18,420 nt of DNA from Spirochaetaceae bacterium (GTDB lineage: Bacteria; Spirochaetota; Spirochaetia; PWKH01), in contig PWNW01000016.1 in assembly GCA_003557605.1 (NCBI GenBank), forward strand, positions 1 through 18,420, in the 5' to 3' direction. Of the stretch, positions 7,682-14,649 are shown piece after piece. The position numbers were made by a program, and so were the translations under genes. Position 1 is the first letter of the stretch, and the number at the start of each line of letters is the position of its first letter. The notes under the pieces are model-generated. The model did no database searches, was not told where the DNA came from, and saw nothing but the letters and a program-made list of their open reading frames with translations.

Positions 7682-8827
7682 ATGGATGACTACATCATAG
7701 CTGCAGCGGGCCCTTCACAGGAACGGGTCAGCAGGTTTGCCGCACTGCTCTCCGGGAAGCTGGAGTCCTACGCCGGGAAATCCGAAGACCAGAAGGCGGA
7801 TCATCCCCGGAAATACCGGGTTATCGCTGCTGAACCCGGTGACATTAAACCCTCACTGCGTATCTACATTGATGCGGACACTCGCGACCTGGCACTGGAG
7901 GCGCTGAAGGATAATGGGCCGGGGCAGTCCCTTGCACAGCAGATTGACCGGATCGTTAAACAGCAGGAGCAGCGCAGTGACGATACCCGAACCCGGCGGC
8001 AGGCCAATGCGGACATCATCATCGATTCCCAGGAGAACCTGGATGAAGCATCCTCAGGTGTTGTCCGGTATATCATCAGGACCGATCCTGCTGCGGCGAA
8101 GCAGCGCCTGCACCAGGAGGAGCGGCAGAAGCGGATTGATGAGATGATCAGGCAGTATGAGCAAGGCCGTGCCACCGCCCGCAGGGCGCAGGTCAAGCGT
8201 GTACTCTGGACGGGGGTCATCCGTGCAACCCTGGCAGTCAAGCGGTTCATCGACATCGCAGCCTCCTTGGCTGCGCTGATCCTTCTCTCCCCCCTCTTTG
8301 CCGCAGTGGCGCTGATCATCAAGCTCACCGACGGAGGGCCGGTGTTCTACGTGCAGCAGCGAATCGGCAGGCAGGGAAAAAGCTTTCCCTTCCCGAAATT
8401 CCGTTCCATGGTCCTCAATGCGGACCAGATGAAGGACTCGCTGCTCAAGGATGCGGACCGCCAGGGGGATGTGACCTTCAAGATGAAGCATGATCCCCGG
8501 GTCACCCGCATCGGGCGGTTTATCAGGCGGTTCAGTATTGATGAGCTTCCCCAGCTGTGGTGCGTCCTGAAGGGCGACATGTCGCTGGTAGGACCCAGAC
8601 CTCCGGTGCCCAGGGAGGTTGCGCTGTATACCCAGGAGGACCGCAGGAGGCTTGAGGTTACCCCGGGTCTGACGGGAATCTGGCAGGTCAGCGGCCGGGC
8701 GGACATTGATTTCAAGAAGCAGGTTGAACTGGACGTGCTCTACATTGAAAGCCACGGAATTCTCCTGGACATTCTGCTGCTGCTCAAGACAGTTCCTGCA
8801 GTGTTCACCGGAAGGGGGGCCTACTGA
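7682..8827 (+). CDS. Phosphoglycosyl transferase (bacterial sugar transferase) with unusual N-terminal kinase-like domain
   Basis: The C-terminal half of this 381-residue protein (about 186-381) is a monotopic PGT of the WcaJ/WbaP/PglC type. It has KRFID, one re-entrant hydrophobic helix (about 189-213), GGPVFYVQQRIGR, FPKFRSM, the catalytic Asp-Glu dyad in DELPQL (D287, E288), SLVGPRP and PGLTGIWQVSGR. It would transfer a sugar-1-phosphate from a nucleotide sugar to undecaprenyl phosphate, starting the repeat unit. The N-terminal half (1-180) is not the four-helix plus CoA-binding region of WbaP-like enzymes. It is soluble and its order of elements resembles a nucleotide-monophosphate kinase: YIIAAAGPS at 4-12 where a P-loop strand would lie, LRIYIDADTR at 59-68, and ANADIIIDS at 108-116. 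The P-loop Gly-Lys-Ser is absent. A basic linker (about 138-185) joins the halves. The gene has normal spacing to its neighbours. Confidence 0.9.
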   Translation: MDDYIIAAAGPSQERVSRFAALLSGKLESYAGKSEDQKADHPRKYRVIAAEPGDIKPSLRIYIDADTRDLALEALKDNGPGQSLAQQIDRIVKQQEQRSDDTRTRRQANADIIIDSQENLDEASSGVVRYIIRTDPAAAKQRLHQEERQKRIDEMIRQYEQGRATARRAQVKRVLWTGVIRATLAVKRFIDIAASLAALILLSPLFAAVALIIKLTDGGPVFYVQQRIGRQGKSFPFPKFRSMVLNADQMKDSLLKDADRQGDVTFKMKHDPRVTRIGRFIRRFSIDELPQLWCVLKGDMSLVGPRPPVPREVALYTQEDRRRLEVTPGLTGIWQVSGRADIDFKKQVELDVLYIESHGILLDILLLLKTVPAVFTGRGAY

Positions 8828-8829
8828 CC

Positions 8830-9606
8830 ATGACCCCTTCAACCTTCATGCTGATGGACATCCCCATTGCCAACATCACCATGGATGAGGCGTTGCAGCG
8901 GATCTTCGATGCTGCCGCTTCATACACCCCCCAGTCACATTCCTCACATATGCACTTCGTCAACGCACACTGCATCAACACCGCAGCAGTCAATGGAGAT
9001 TACCGGCGGGTGCTCATCCGTGCAGATGCGGTGTTCCCCGACGGGACAGGCATACGAAAAGCAGGAACCATGCTGGGAGTTCCCGTCAAGGACAACGTAA
9101 ACGGAACGGACATGTTTCCTCTGCTCTGCCGCAGATGTGCACAGACAGGCAAGAGCATCTACCTGCTCGGTGCAAAGCCGGGTGCGGCGGAACGAGCCGG
9201 CAGGTGGGCTGTCGAGCATGCCGGCAAGGCGATCATCGCCGGCTGCAGGGACGGATATTTCTCCCCGGAGGAGCAAGGACAGGTCATTGAGGAGATCAAC
9301 TCCTCCCGCCCTGATATCCTCCTCACGGCAATGGGAGTGCCCCGACAGGAGCTGTGGCTTGATGAGCACAGGGAAAAGCTGCAGGTTCCCGTCTGCATGG
9401 GAGTGGGAGGGCTCTTTGACTTCTACTCAGGGACCATTCCCCGGGCCCCGCTGTGGATGCGCCGCATGGGAATTGAATGGGTATGGCGGCTCATGATGGA
9501 ACCGGGGAGGATGTGGAGACGGTATATTATCGGGAATGCGGTATTTCTGATGCATATAAAGAAGATCCAGCGGAACATGCGCAAGGAAGGAGGGAAACAG
9601 CCATGA
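8830..9606 (+). CDS. WecG/TagA/CpsF family glycosyltransferase (GT26)
   Basis: This 258-residue protein is a complete member of the GT26 family. Recognisable blocks are FVNAHCIN (about 43-50), FPDGTGI (69-75, with Asp71 where TagA enzymes keep a catalytic Asp), NVNGTD (89-94), GVPRQELW (169-176), GVGGLFDFYSG (191-201) and the C-terminal appendage RAPLWMRRMGIEWVWRL followed by EPGRMWRRY, which in TagA helps membrane association. WecG and TagA add N-acetylmannosamine or its uronic acid to an undecaprenyl-diphosphate-linked first sugar, so this is probably the second step after the PGT encoded just upstream. The ATG lies 2 bases after the PGT stop, with a purine-rich AAGGGGGG sequence at a workable distance. 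The 3' end overlaps the next start as ATGA. Confidence 0.92.
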   Translation: MTPSTFMLMDIPIANITMDEALQRIFDAAASYTPQSHSSHMHFVNAHCINTAAVNGDYRRVLIRADAVFPDGTGIRKAGTMLGVPVKDNVNGTDMFPLLCRRCAQTGKSIYLLGAKPGAAERAGRWAVEHAGKAIIAGCRDGYFSPEEQGQVIEEINSSRPDILLTAMGVPRQELWLDEHREKLQVPVCMGVGGLFDFYSGTIPRAPLWMRRMGIEWVWRLMMEPGRMWRRYIIGNAVFLMHIKKIQRNMRKEGGKQP

Positions 9607-11009
9607 AGGCAATCTGCGACTTCACCAAGATGCCGGCCTTTACCCTGCAGGAAGGAACATTCAACGTGATTCCCTGCTTTCTGCCGGTCATGGGAAAACC
9701 ATGGATTCAGCACTGCATAGAATCAATTGAACGGCTCGGGGTCAGGGAGGTGGCGGTCTACCTCTCCCAATATGCCGATGAACTGGAACAGATGATCGGA
9801 GACGGGGAGCGCTGGGGCCTTTCGGTGTCCTACCATCTGGTGAAGCGGAACGTATCGGTGCCGAAGCGTGCCGCATCCTCGGCGTTTCTCAAGGATGATG
9901 AACCGGTTCTCTACTGCACCCTGAATACCCTTCCGGCTCTCAAGCCGGAGCACCTGAAGCAGTCTGGGCGGTTCACCGGTTCCCGGGACACCCGATGGCG
10001 ATGGTGCACCCGGAAGGAACTTGCCGATTTCGCATCTCTGCCGGAGACACCCGTGGAGGCTCTCTTCCTGGAACAGCCCCAGGACTACCTTGACACCCTG
10101 AAATCTGTTCTCTCCTCCGGGGGAGGGAATCTGGTGTTTCTCGGAAAACTGCTGAGAACGGGCATCTGGGCGGGACCGGGATGCAGCATCTCCCCGAGTG
10201 CAGCCCTTGTGCCCCCGGTGTACATCGGGTCACAGGTGCGTATCGGGGACGGAGCCATCGTGGGACCCAATGCGGAAATTGGACAGCGGTCAATCATTGA
10301 TTCACAAAGCGTGATCATTGACTCCTCACTGCTGCCGGGCAGCTACGTGGGCAAGTCCCTTGACATCAAGCAGTGCATCATTCACCGCAGCCAGGTGCTG
10401 CATGTACCGATATCTGCAGTCTACACCTCCACCGACGGCCTGCTGCTTTCGTCGGTGGAATCATCCCGGGCTCCAGGCAGCTCCCCTGCGGCACTGCCGG
10501 CAAGGATCCTGGCCGCTGTCCTGGCCGCTGTCTCCCTGCCGGTGCAGGCGGTGCTGCTGCTTCTCAACCTCCTTGTGAACAAGCGGGGTTTAATACGGTA
10601 TGAGGCGGTGGTTATCCCACAGCAGTACATTCCAGGAAGCCTGGATGAGCTGATCACCCGGAGGGAGTCTGTTCTCAAGTGCACAGATGAGATTACCGGC
10701 TCCATCTGGAATCATCTTCTCTGGCAGGTGCTGCCCGGTCTCTGGTCCGTCGCTGCGGGCAGAAAGCGGTTCTTCGGGCTCCCTGCAAGAACTCCCGAGG
10801 AGTTTCACCAGCTTACCGCCGACTGGCGGGGCATCTATCTGAGGTCAAAGCCCGGTCTGATCTCTGAGGCTGATGTCATCTATGACGGTTTACAGGAAAC
10901 AGAGATGCTCTTTGCTTCGGAGATGTTCCAGAGCGCCAATGACTCGTTCAGGTTCAATGCGTCCCTGCTGAAACGATATCTGAAGGCCCTGTTTCGGGGA
11001 CGAACTTAG
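9603..11009 (+). CDS. Fusion of degenerate nucleotidyltransferase, left-handed beta-helix and degenerate PGT-like domain
   Basis: This is a 468-residue protein whose start is set by AAGGAGGG at 9587-9594 and an ATGA overlap with the GT26 gene. Residues about 20-110 resemble the core of a sugar-phosphate nucleotidyltransferase (FLPVMGKPWIQHCIESIERLG), but the N-terminal GG-x-GTR nucleotide-binding signature is missing. Residues about 185-268 are hexapeptide repeats of a left-handed beta-helix (IGSQVRIGDGAIVGPNAEIG). Residues 299-326 form one hydrophobic helix, and the rest parallels a PGT: LPGLWSVAAG (377-386) aligns with LPQLWCVLKG of the upstream PGT and SKPGL (415-419) with TPGLT. The catalytic Asp-Glu pair is replaced by Q375-V376. 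Neither active site looks functional, so it may be a scaffold or regulator of the PGT step. The domain order is read by eye. Its stop overlaps the convergent gene by four bases. Confidence 0.75.
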   Translation: MKAICDFTKMPAFTLQEGTFNVIPCFLPVMGKPWIQHCIESIERLGVREVAVYLSQYADELEQMIGDGERWGLSVSYHLVKRNVSVPKRAASSAFLKDDEPVLYCTLNTLPALKPEHLKQSGRFTGSRDTRWRWCTRKELADFASLPETPVEALFLEQPQDYLDTLKSVLSSGGGNLVFLGKLLRTGIWAGPGCSISPSAALVPPVYIGSQVRIGDGAIVGPNAEIGQRSIIDSQSVIIDSSLLPGSYVGKSLDIKQCIIHRSQVLHVPISAVYTSTDGLLLSSVESSRAPGSSPAALPARILAAVLAAVSLPVQAVLLLLNLLVNKRGLIRYEAVVIPQQYIPGSLDELITRRESVLKCTDEITGSIWNHLLWQVLPGLWSVAAGRKRFFGLPARTPEEFHQLTADWRGIYLRSKPGLISEADVIYDGLQETEMLFASEMFQSANDSFRFNASLLKRYLKALFRGRT

Positions 11010-12076
11010 TTCACCTGCTTCCAGACAGAGAGAAACCTCCGGGTTTCGCTGATCCACCGGGGGTCCTCTGTTCGGATCTGGTCCAGCAGCCGGGGAAGCA
11101 TCCGATACAGCAGCTCGCGGGGATACCGCACTGATACCCTGCCGAGGCGGGCCTGCCTGACGGCATTTCTCGCCAGCTGCTTCATCCCCCTATGCTGTCG
11201 GCTCTCCCTTGCAAATGGATCGCTGCAGTACGATGCGGCATCCTTCCATGATTTCCCGGTCCGCACAGATTCCTGGTATACCAGCAGCTCGTTCCAGAGG
11301 GATGTTGAAGAAATCAGCTGCTGCAGGTCCGGCTGGACGGAAGGAAGAGAATCAGGATTCAGCTTGAATTCCACTGCCTGCTCATAGAGCTGCAGGATCT
11401 GATCACTCTGGGGAACCGGGCGGTTCTCAATGACCTGCTCCAGCAGTGCCGGCCGCTCCTGCACTGAGCTCTGGTAGCTGCCGTGGGTTATCAGGAGGCT
11501 GTCCCCGAAGGCAAGGTGGCATTTCTGCAGGTTCCTCCGGATGAAGTCATGGTCCGCATCCCCGCTGATTTCCGAGGCAGCAAGCACAGCCTGCAGAAGC
11601 CCAGAACCCCGATTCAGCATCAGGCGCAGTGCCTCAACTGCCGGCAGCGGATCGAACAGATAGGCTGGTGCAGAGCCTGTCAGGATCTCCGGATCCCCTG
11701 AGAGCACCATATGCCCGGTAATAAGGTCCTGCCACATCAGCTCATGGGGAAGACATCGGATTGATTCAATGGTGAGGGGCTTCCCGATATCAACCTCAAC
11801 TCCCAGCAGATGTTCATACTTCTCTGCAGCGCCCGCCGCCCCGTCAGGAAGAGCTGAGGGACTGGTGAGCACGATAAACAGGTCAAGGTCGTTGTAGAGA
11901 GATTCCTTTCCTTCTCGGATTACGCAGGCACCTTCCCCCCTGCCGTATCCGCCCCCGAGCATCAGAGCACGGAACCTGCCGGAGGAGGCCTTTTCGATCT
12001 CACCGGCAAGGGCATCAATCATCTTCCCGGTATATGCATTGAACTCAGGGCTTCCCTGGGCGCTGAAAATCCTCAT
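11006..12076 (-). CDS. Pol-beta-superfamily nucleotidyltransferase-like protein
   Basis: This 356-residue soluble protein carries the minimal nucleotidyltransferase signature: GGGYGRGEG at 41-49, then an acidic N-D-L-D-L-F strand (D63 and D65), and a possible third Asp in VEVDI further on. The C-terminal two thirds is mainly helical. The family transfers nucleotidyl groups to proteins, antibiotics, RNA or small molecules, and the substrate cannot be read here. It is the last gene of the STAS operon; its ATG overlaps the stop of the GT2 gene (ATGA) after an AAGGAG site. No partner HEPN/antitoxin gene is visible, and the protein is longer than MNT antitoxins, so a toxin-antitoxin role is unlikely. 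A role in modifying a sugar, lipid or glycosyltransferase is possible but is inference. Confidence 0.7.
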   Translation of the reverse strand: MRIFSAQGSPEFNAYTGKMIDALAGEIEKASSGRFRALMLGGGYGRGEGACVIREGKESLYNDLDLFIVLTSPSALPDGAAGAAEKYEHLLGVEVDIGKPLTIESIRCLPHELMWQDLITGHMVLSGDPEILTGSAPAYLFDPLPAVEALRLMLNRGSGLLQAVLAASEISGDADHDFIRRNLQKCHLAFGDSLLITHGSYQSSVQERPALLEQVIENRPVPQSDQILQLYEQAVEFKLNPDSLPSVQPDLQQLISSTSLWNELLVYQESVRTGKSWKDAASYCSDPFARESRQHRGMKQLARNAVRQARLGRVSVRYPRELLYRMLPRLLDQIRTEDPRWISETRRFLSVWKQVN

Positions 12077-12957
12077 GATCCCTTCTCCTTCATCTTGATC
12101 CCCTCAATGAATCCCCTTCTCCTCCCTGCAAGCTGGGCAAACCTGAGCACCGGTGCATAGCATGCCTGCAGAACATCCCGGTACTTCATGCAGTAGCGCA
12201 CATCGCTTGCCACCTGGCGCATGTAGGGAAGCAGGGAATACCGGAGAAAGCTTCTCTCCCATGACGACCAGGGAAAGATCACGGCTTCCGCGGCTCCCTC
12301 CCCCCGATGGCGCCTGGCAAACTGGGACAAGGTATAGTTATGGGAATGATACACCCTGGATTCCGCCATGTACCGGATCTTCCATCCGCTCTGCACCGCC
12401 CGCCAGGTCCAGTCAATATCTTCGGAATACTGAAGCTCCGTGCTGAAGGGCATCTGCTCCCAGCAGCTTCTCCTGACTGCTGATGATGCCATGGAAAAGC
12501 AGTGTTTCCAGTACTTCTGCCTGGAGCCGTCACCGAAGGTATATTCGGTATCCTTAGCAAAGAGGGTGCTGCAGTCATCCCTCGGCATCTGCCTGCCGAA
12601 GACCGCACCGGTGTGCTGATCCTCAAATCCCTGAACCAGCTCTTCAAGCCAGAAGGCGTCTGCGGGAGTGCAGTCTGAATTCAGAAACACCACCCATTCG
12701 CTATCCCCGGAGGCCTCCATGCCGCGGTTGAGCACCCTTCCGGGGACATAGGTGCCTGCAGCAACCCGATGGACCTGCTGCGCATGCTTCTGAAGCAGTT
12801 CTTTCGTCCCGTCCTGTGAATCGTTGTCAAAGGCGATCAGGGACAATGGAACTGACTGCTTCTCAAGCATCTCCAGGGTGTCCTCGATGAGGGGCATGTC
12901 ATTGCGGGAGCGCGTCACAACCGGTACAGCGTCTCCCTTCAGGGAACTGAGAGCCAT
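12073..12957 (-). CDS. GT2 family glycosyltransferase
   Basis: This 294-residue protein is a GT-A fold, GT2-type inverting glycosyltransferase. The N-terminus has the nucleotide-binding strand (PVVTRSRND, about 12-20), FDNDSQDGT (43-51), RVLNRGM (74-80), the metal-binding strand LNSDCTP (92-98, DxD-type) and an acceptor-side motif SEDIDWTWRA (178-187), where the ED pair matches the usual catalytic-base position. The C-terminal 90 residues are basic and aromatic, suggesting membrane contact rather than a transmembrane segment. It resembles rhamnosyltransferase-type enzymes, but the donor is uncertain. Its ATG lies inside the end of the upstream phosphatase-like gene (19-base overlap), with a GGGAG site 8 bases before it. 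Together with the next gene it forms a coupled operon. Confidence 0.85.
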   Translation of the reverse strand: MALSSLKGDAVPVVTRSRNDMPLIEDTLEMLEKQSVPLSLIAFDNDSQDGTKELLQKHAQQVHRVAAGTYVPGRVLNRGMEASGDSEWVVFLNSDCTPADAFWLEELVQGFEDQHTGAVFGRQMPRDDCSTLFAKDTEYTFGDGSRQKYWKHCFSMASSAVRRSCWEQMPFSTELQYSEDIDWTWRAVQSGWKIRYMAESRVYHSHNYTLSQFARRHRGEGAAEAVIFPWSSWERSFLRYSLLPYMRQVASDVRYCMKYRDVLQACYAPVLRFAQLAGRRRGFIEGIKMKEKGS

Positions 12958-14147
12958 CGGTCAATCTCCCATTTCATGAGGCCGTAGAGATCATCCAGCC
13001 GCGAAATCTCATGGTCCAGCGTGCAGCTGGAGCAGAAGGCAGCGGCAGAATCCTTATCTTCCGGGGAGTAGCCGTGCATTCCGGCAATCGGGCGATCTCC
13101 CATATGGCTGGGAAGCAGCAGGACCCCGGGATTCATCAGAAAAAACAGCTCCCCGTACCTGCGGTCCTGGAAATCAACACCCCACTGTGCAAGCTGCTCT
13201 TCTGTAAGCACCTCTCCGCATAAAAGACCCTTCAGGATTTCCCGTATCCGGTGGGAGGTCTGGGAATTGAAGAACCAGAACCGCGCCATGGTGGAATCAT
13301 AGACCGCTGCGTAGTCCCTTCCGAACTCCAGCCCCGATGAGGCGACGGGTCCCTGGACATCACAGGTCTCCTGCACATCGGTCATCCCGTGGTCGGAGAA
13401 GATGAAGAACCGCACCTCCCGGTACCGGGACTGTGCCGTGCGGATAAGTGTACGGATCTGCTGTTCATACCAGGCAATTTTCCCGGACACCTCCGGATGG
13501 TCTGTGCCGACACGATGGAGCACCGCATCCATGGAAGCCAGATACAGGTAGGCAAACCTGCAGTCACGACGGGGATCCAAGACCGCATGGGTAAGTTCCT
13601 TCAGGTTCTGCTCTTCTGAGGCCCGCCAGTCTGAAAGGAAGAAGTCAATGCCCCGGTCTCTGGCATAATCCATAATCGTAGGACTGCCGCTGTTGATGCC
13701 TCCCTGCTGATACAAATCCCGCTTTTCTGTATAGTCCATATACTTCATTAGGCTGAAGGGCATATTGTAGATGTTGAAGTAGCCGGTGTATTTGAGCTGC
13801 TTGTTTATCAGCTTTCCGATGATCGAGCGGACGCGGTTCCTGTTTGACAGTTCCTTGGGCACAAGGCGCATCAGCTGCAGCAGGGGCATTCGCCGAAAGG
13901 GGGAATGATCAGGATCAAAGACAAAAAAGGAAAAATGGCCATGATCCCTGGGAAGCAGTCCCGTCAGGATTGTGGGGTCACAGGTTGCACTGTACCCGAA
14001 TATCGTCTCCAGGGGCTGCTTCACCGGAAGCATGTCGTCAAGGAACCGGTGGCGTGCAAGGAGCTCCCACCCGAAGGCGTCGATAAATATGCAGATGCTG
14101 ATTCCCGGTAGTTTCTCTTCCTGTCCGGCCAAACGCTGCATCCTCAT
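12939..14147 (-). CDS. Alkaline phosphatase superfamily protein (type I phosphodiesterase/nucleotide pyrophosphatase-like)
   Basis: This 402-residue protein has the metal-site layout of the alkaline phosphatase superfamily: FIDAFGWE with D23; GYSATCDPTILTGLLPRDHG at 51-70, where S53 aligns with the usual Ser/Thr nucleophile; SMDAVLHRVGTDHPEV with D207 and H211; SDHGM with D252 and H253; and GMHGYSP with H358. No signal peptide or membrane segment is seen, so it is probably cytoplasmic, unusual for a phosphodiesterase of this group. The substrate is unknown; the company of a GT2 enzyme suggests a phosphorylated glycan or lipid-linked intermediate. The start at 14147 is one base after the STAS stop and has no clear Shine-Dalgarno, which suggests coupling. 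A longer in-frame form upstream would overlap the STAS gene and adds only low-complexity sequence. Confidence 0.78.
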   Translation of the reverse strand: MRMQRLAGQEEKLPGISICIFIDAFGWELLARHRFLDDMLPVKQPLETIFGYSATCDPTILTGLLPRDHGHFSFFVFDPDHSPFRRMPLLQLMRLVPKELSNRNRVRSIIGKLINKQLKYTGYFNIYNMPFSLMKYMDYTEKRDLYQQGGINSGSPTIMDYARDRGIDFFLSDWRASEEQNLKELTHAVLDPRRDCRFAYLYLASMDAVLHRVGTDHPEVSGKIAWYEQQIRTLIRTAQSRYREVRFFIFSDHGMTDVQETCDVQGPVASSGLEFGRDYAAVYDSTMARFWFFNSQTSHRIREILKGLLCGEVLTEEQLAQWGVDFQDRRYGELFFLMNPGVLLLPSHMGDRPIAGMHGYSPEDKDSAAAFCSSCTLDHEISRLDDLYGLMKWEIDRWLSVP

Positions 14148-14148
14148 A

Positions 14149-14490
14149 TCAATCAGGCTGGGGGGAGAAGGAGGCAATCGCCTCTTCCCTGGTATCAAAG
14201 ACGTCGATAATCTGATGCAGCCGCACCAGCTCAAAGAGAATCCGTACGGGCTTTGTTATGCTGCAGATCCGCAGGTCCCCGCCCTTCCTGTTCAGGCGCT
14301 TCAGGATTGAAAGAAACGCCCCCAGGCCTGAGCTGTCAATAAACGCAAGCTGGTTCAAGTCAAGCACAATATTGGACTCCGATTCCAGATACGGTTCAAT
14401 ATGTGACTTAAACTCCTTCACATTTGCTGCATTCAGGTTCATGTCTTCAATTTCGGCAATGACCACTCCCCCTTCGTTGGTGACACGCAT
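14149..14490 (-). CDS. STAS domain protein (anti-sigma factor antagonist-like)
   Basis: This 113-residue protein is a single STAS domain. It has the typical beta-strand start (VVIAEIEDMNLNAANV), then NIVLDLNQLAFIDSSGLG (40-57), in which S53/S54 match the phosphorylation site of SpoIIAA/RsbV-type antagonists, and then a helix and GGDLRICSI strand. Such proteins are switched by a serine kinase and phosphatase and bind an anti-sigma factor or another partner; neither partner is in the window. The start at 14490 has a strong AGGAGGAG site just upstream. A much longer upstream extension in this frame would run through the promoter region and is rejected. It heads the operon with the phosphatase-like, GT2 and nucleotidyltransferase genes. 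Confidence 0.9.
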   Translation of the reverse strand: MRVTNEGGVVIAEIEDMNLNAANVKEFKSHIEPYLESESNIVLDLNQLAFIDSSGLGAFLSILKRLNRKGGDLRICSITKPVRILFELVRLHQIIDVFDTREEAIASFSPQPD

Positions 14491-14542
14491 GGGCTTCTCC
14501 TCCTCTTTGAGCATACCATCCAGATATCTGCATGTTCTTCCC

Positions 14543-14571
14543 ATACTACCCGGGAAATGCAAAAAACTCAA
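14543..14571 (-). promoter_or_regulatory. Promoter of the STAS operon
   Basis: On the minus strand, -35 TTGAGT (complement of 14566-14571) is followed by a 17-base spacer and -10 TAGTAT (complement of 14543-14548). Each hexamer is a 4/6 match. The expected start is near 14536, leaving a leader of about 45 bases that holds the AGGAGGAG site of the STAS gene. Confidence 0.5.
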
Positions 14572-14601
14572 TGTTGATCTTTGCGAATAGGAAGTTAACA
14601 A

Positions 14602-14631
14602 TTGACACCGACTGATAAACGGGCATAGTAT
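14602..14631 (+). promoter_or_regulatory. Promoter of the REC/PAS/GGDEF-like gene
   Basis: A perfect -35 TTGACA at 14602-14607 is followed by an 18-base spacer and -10 TAGTAT at 14626-14631. The transcription start would be near 14638, just before the GAGG ribosome binding site at 14639-14642, so the leader is very short. The -10 hexamer is identical to that of the divergent STAS promoter. Confidence 0.6.
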
Positions 14632-14649
14632 TGATACTGAGGAATGTTT

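Noticed and set aside
8054..8842. Long open frame (262 codons) antisense to the sugar transferase
   Set aside because: It lies wholly opposite a clearly conserved PGT gene, has no family-like motifs and follows the codon bias of the real gene.
9477..9602. Upstream extension of the pseudo-PGT fusion gene
   Set aside because: It overlaps the conserved C-terminus of the GT26 gene in another frame; the start at 9603 has a strong ribosome binding site and ATGA overlap.
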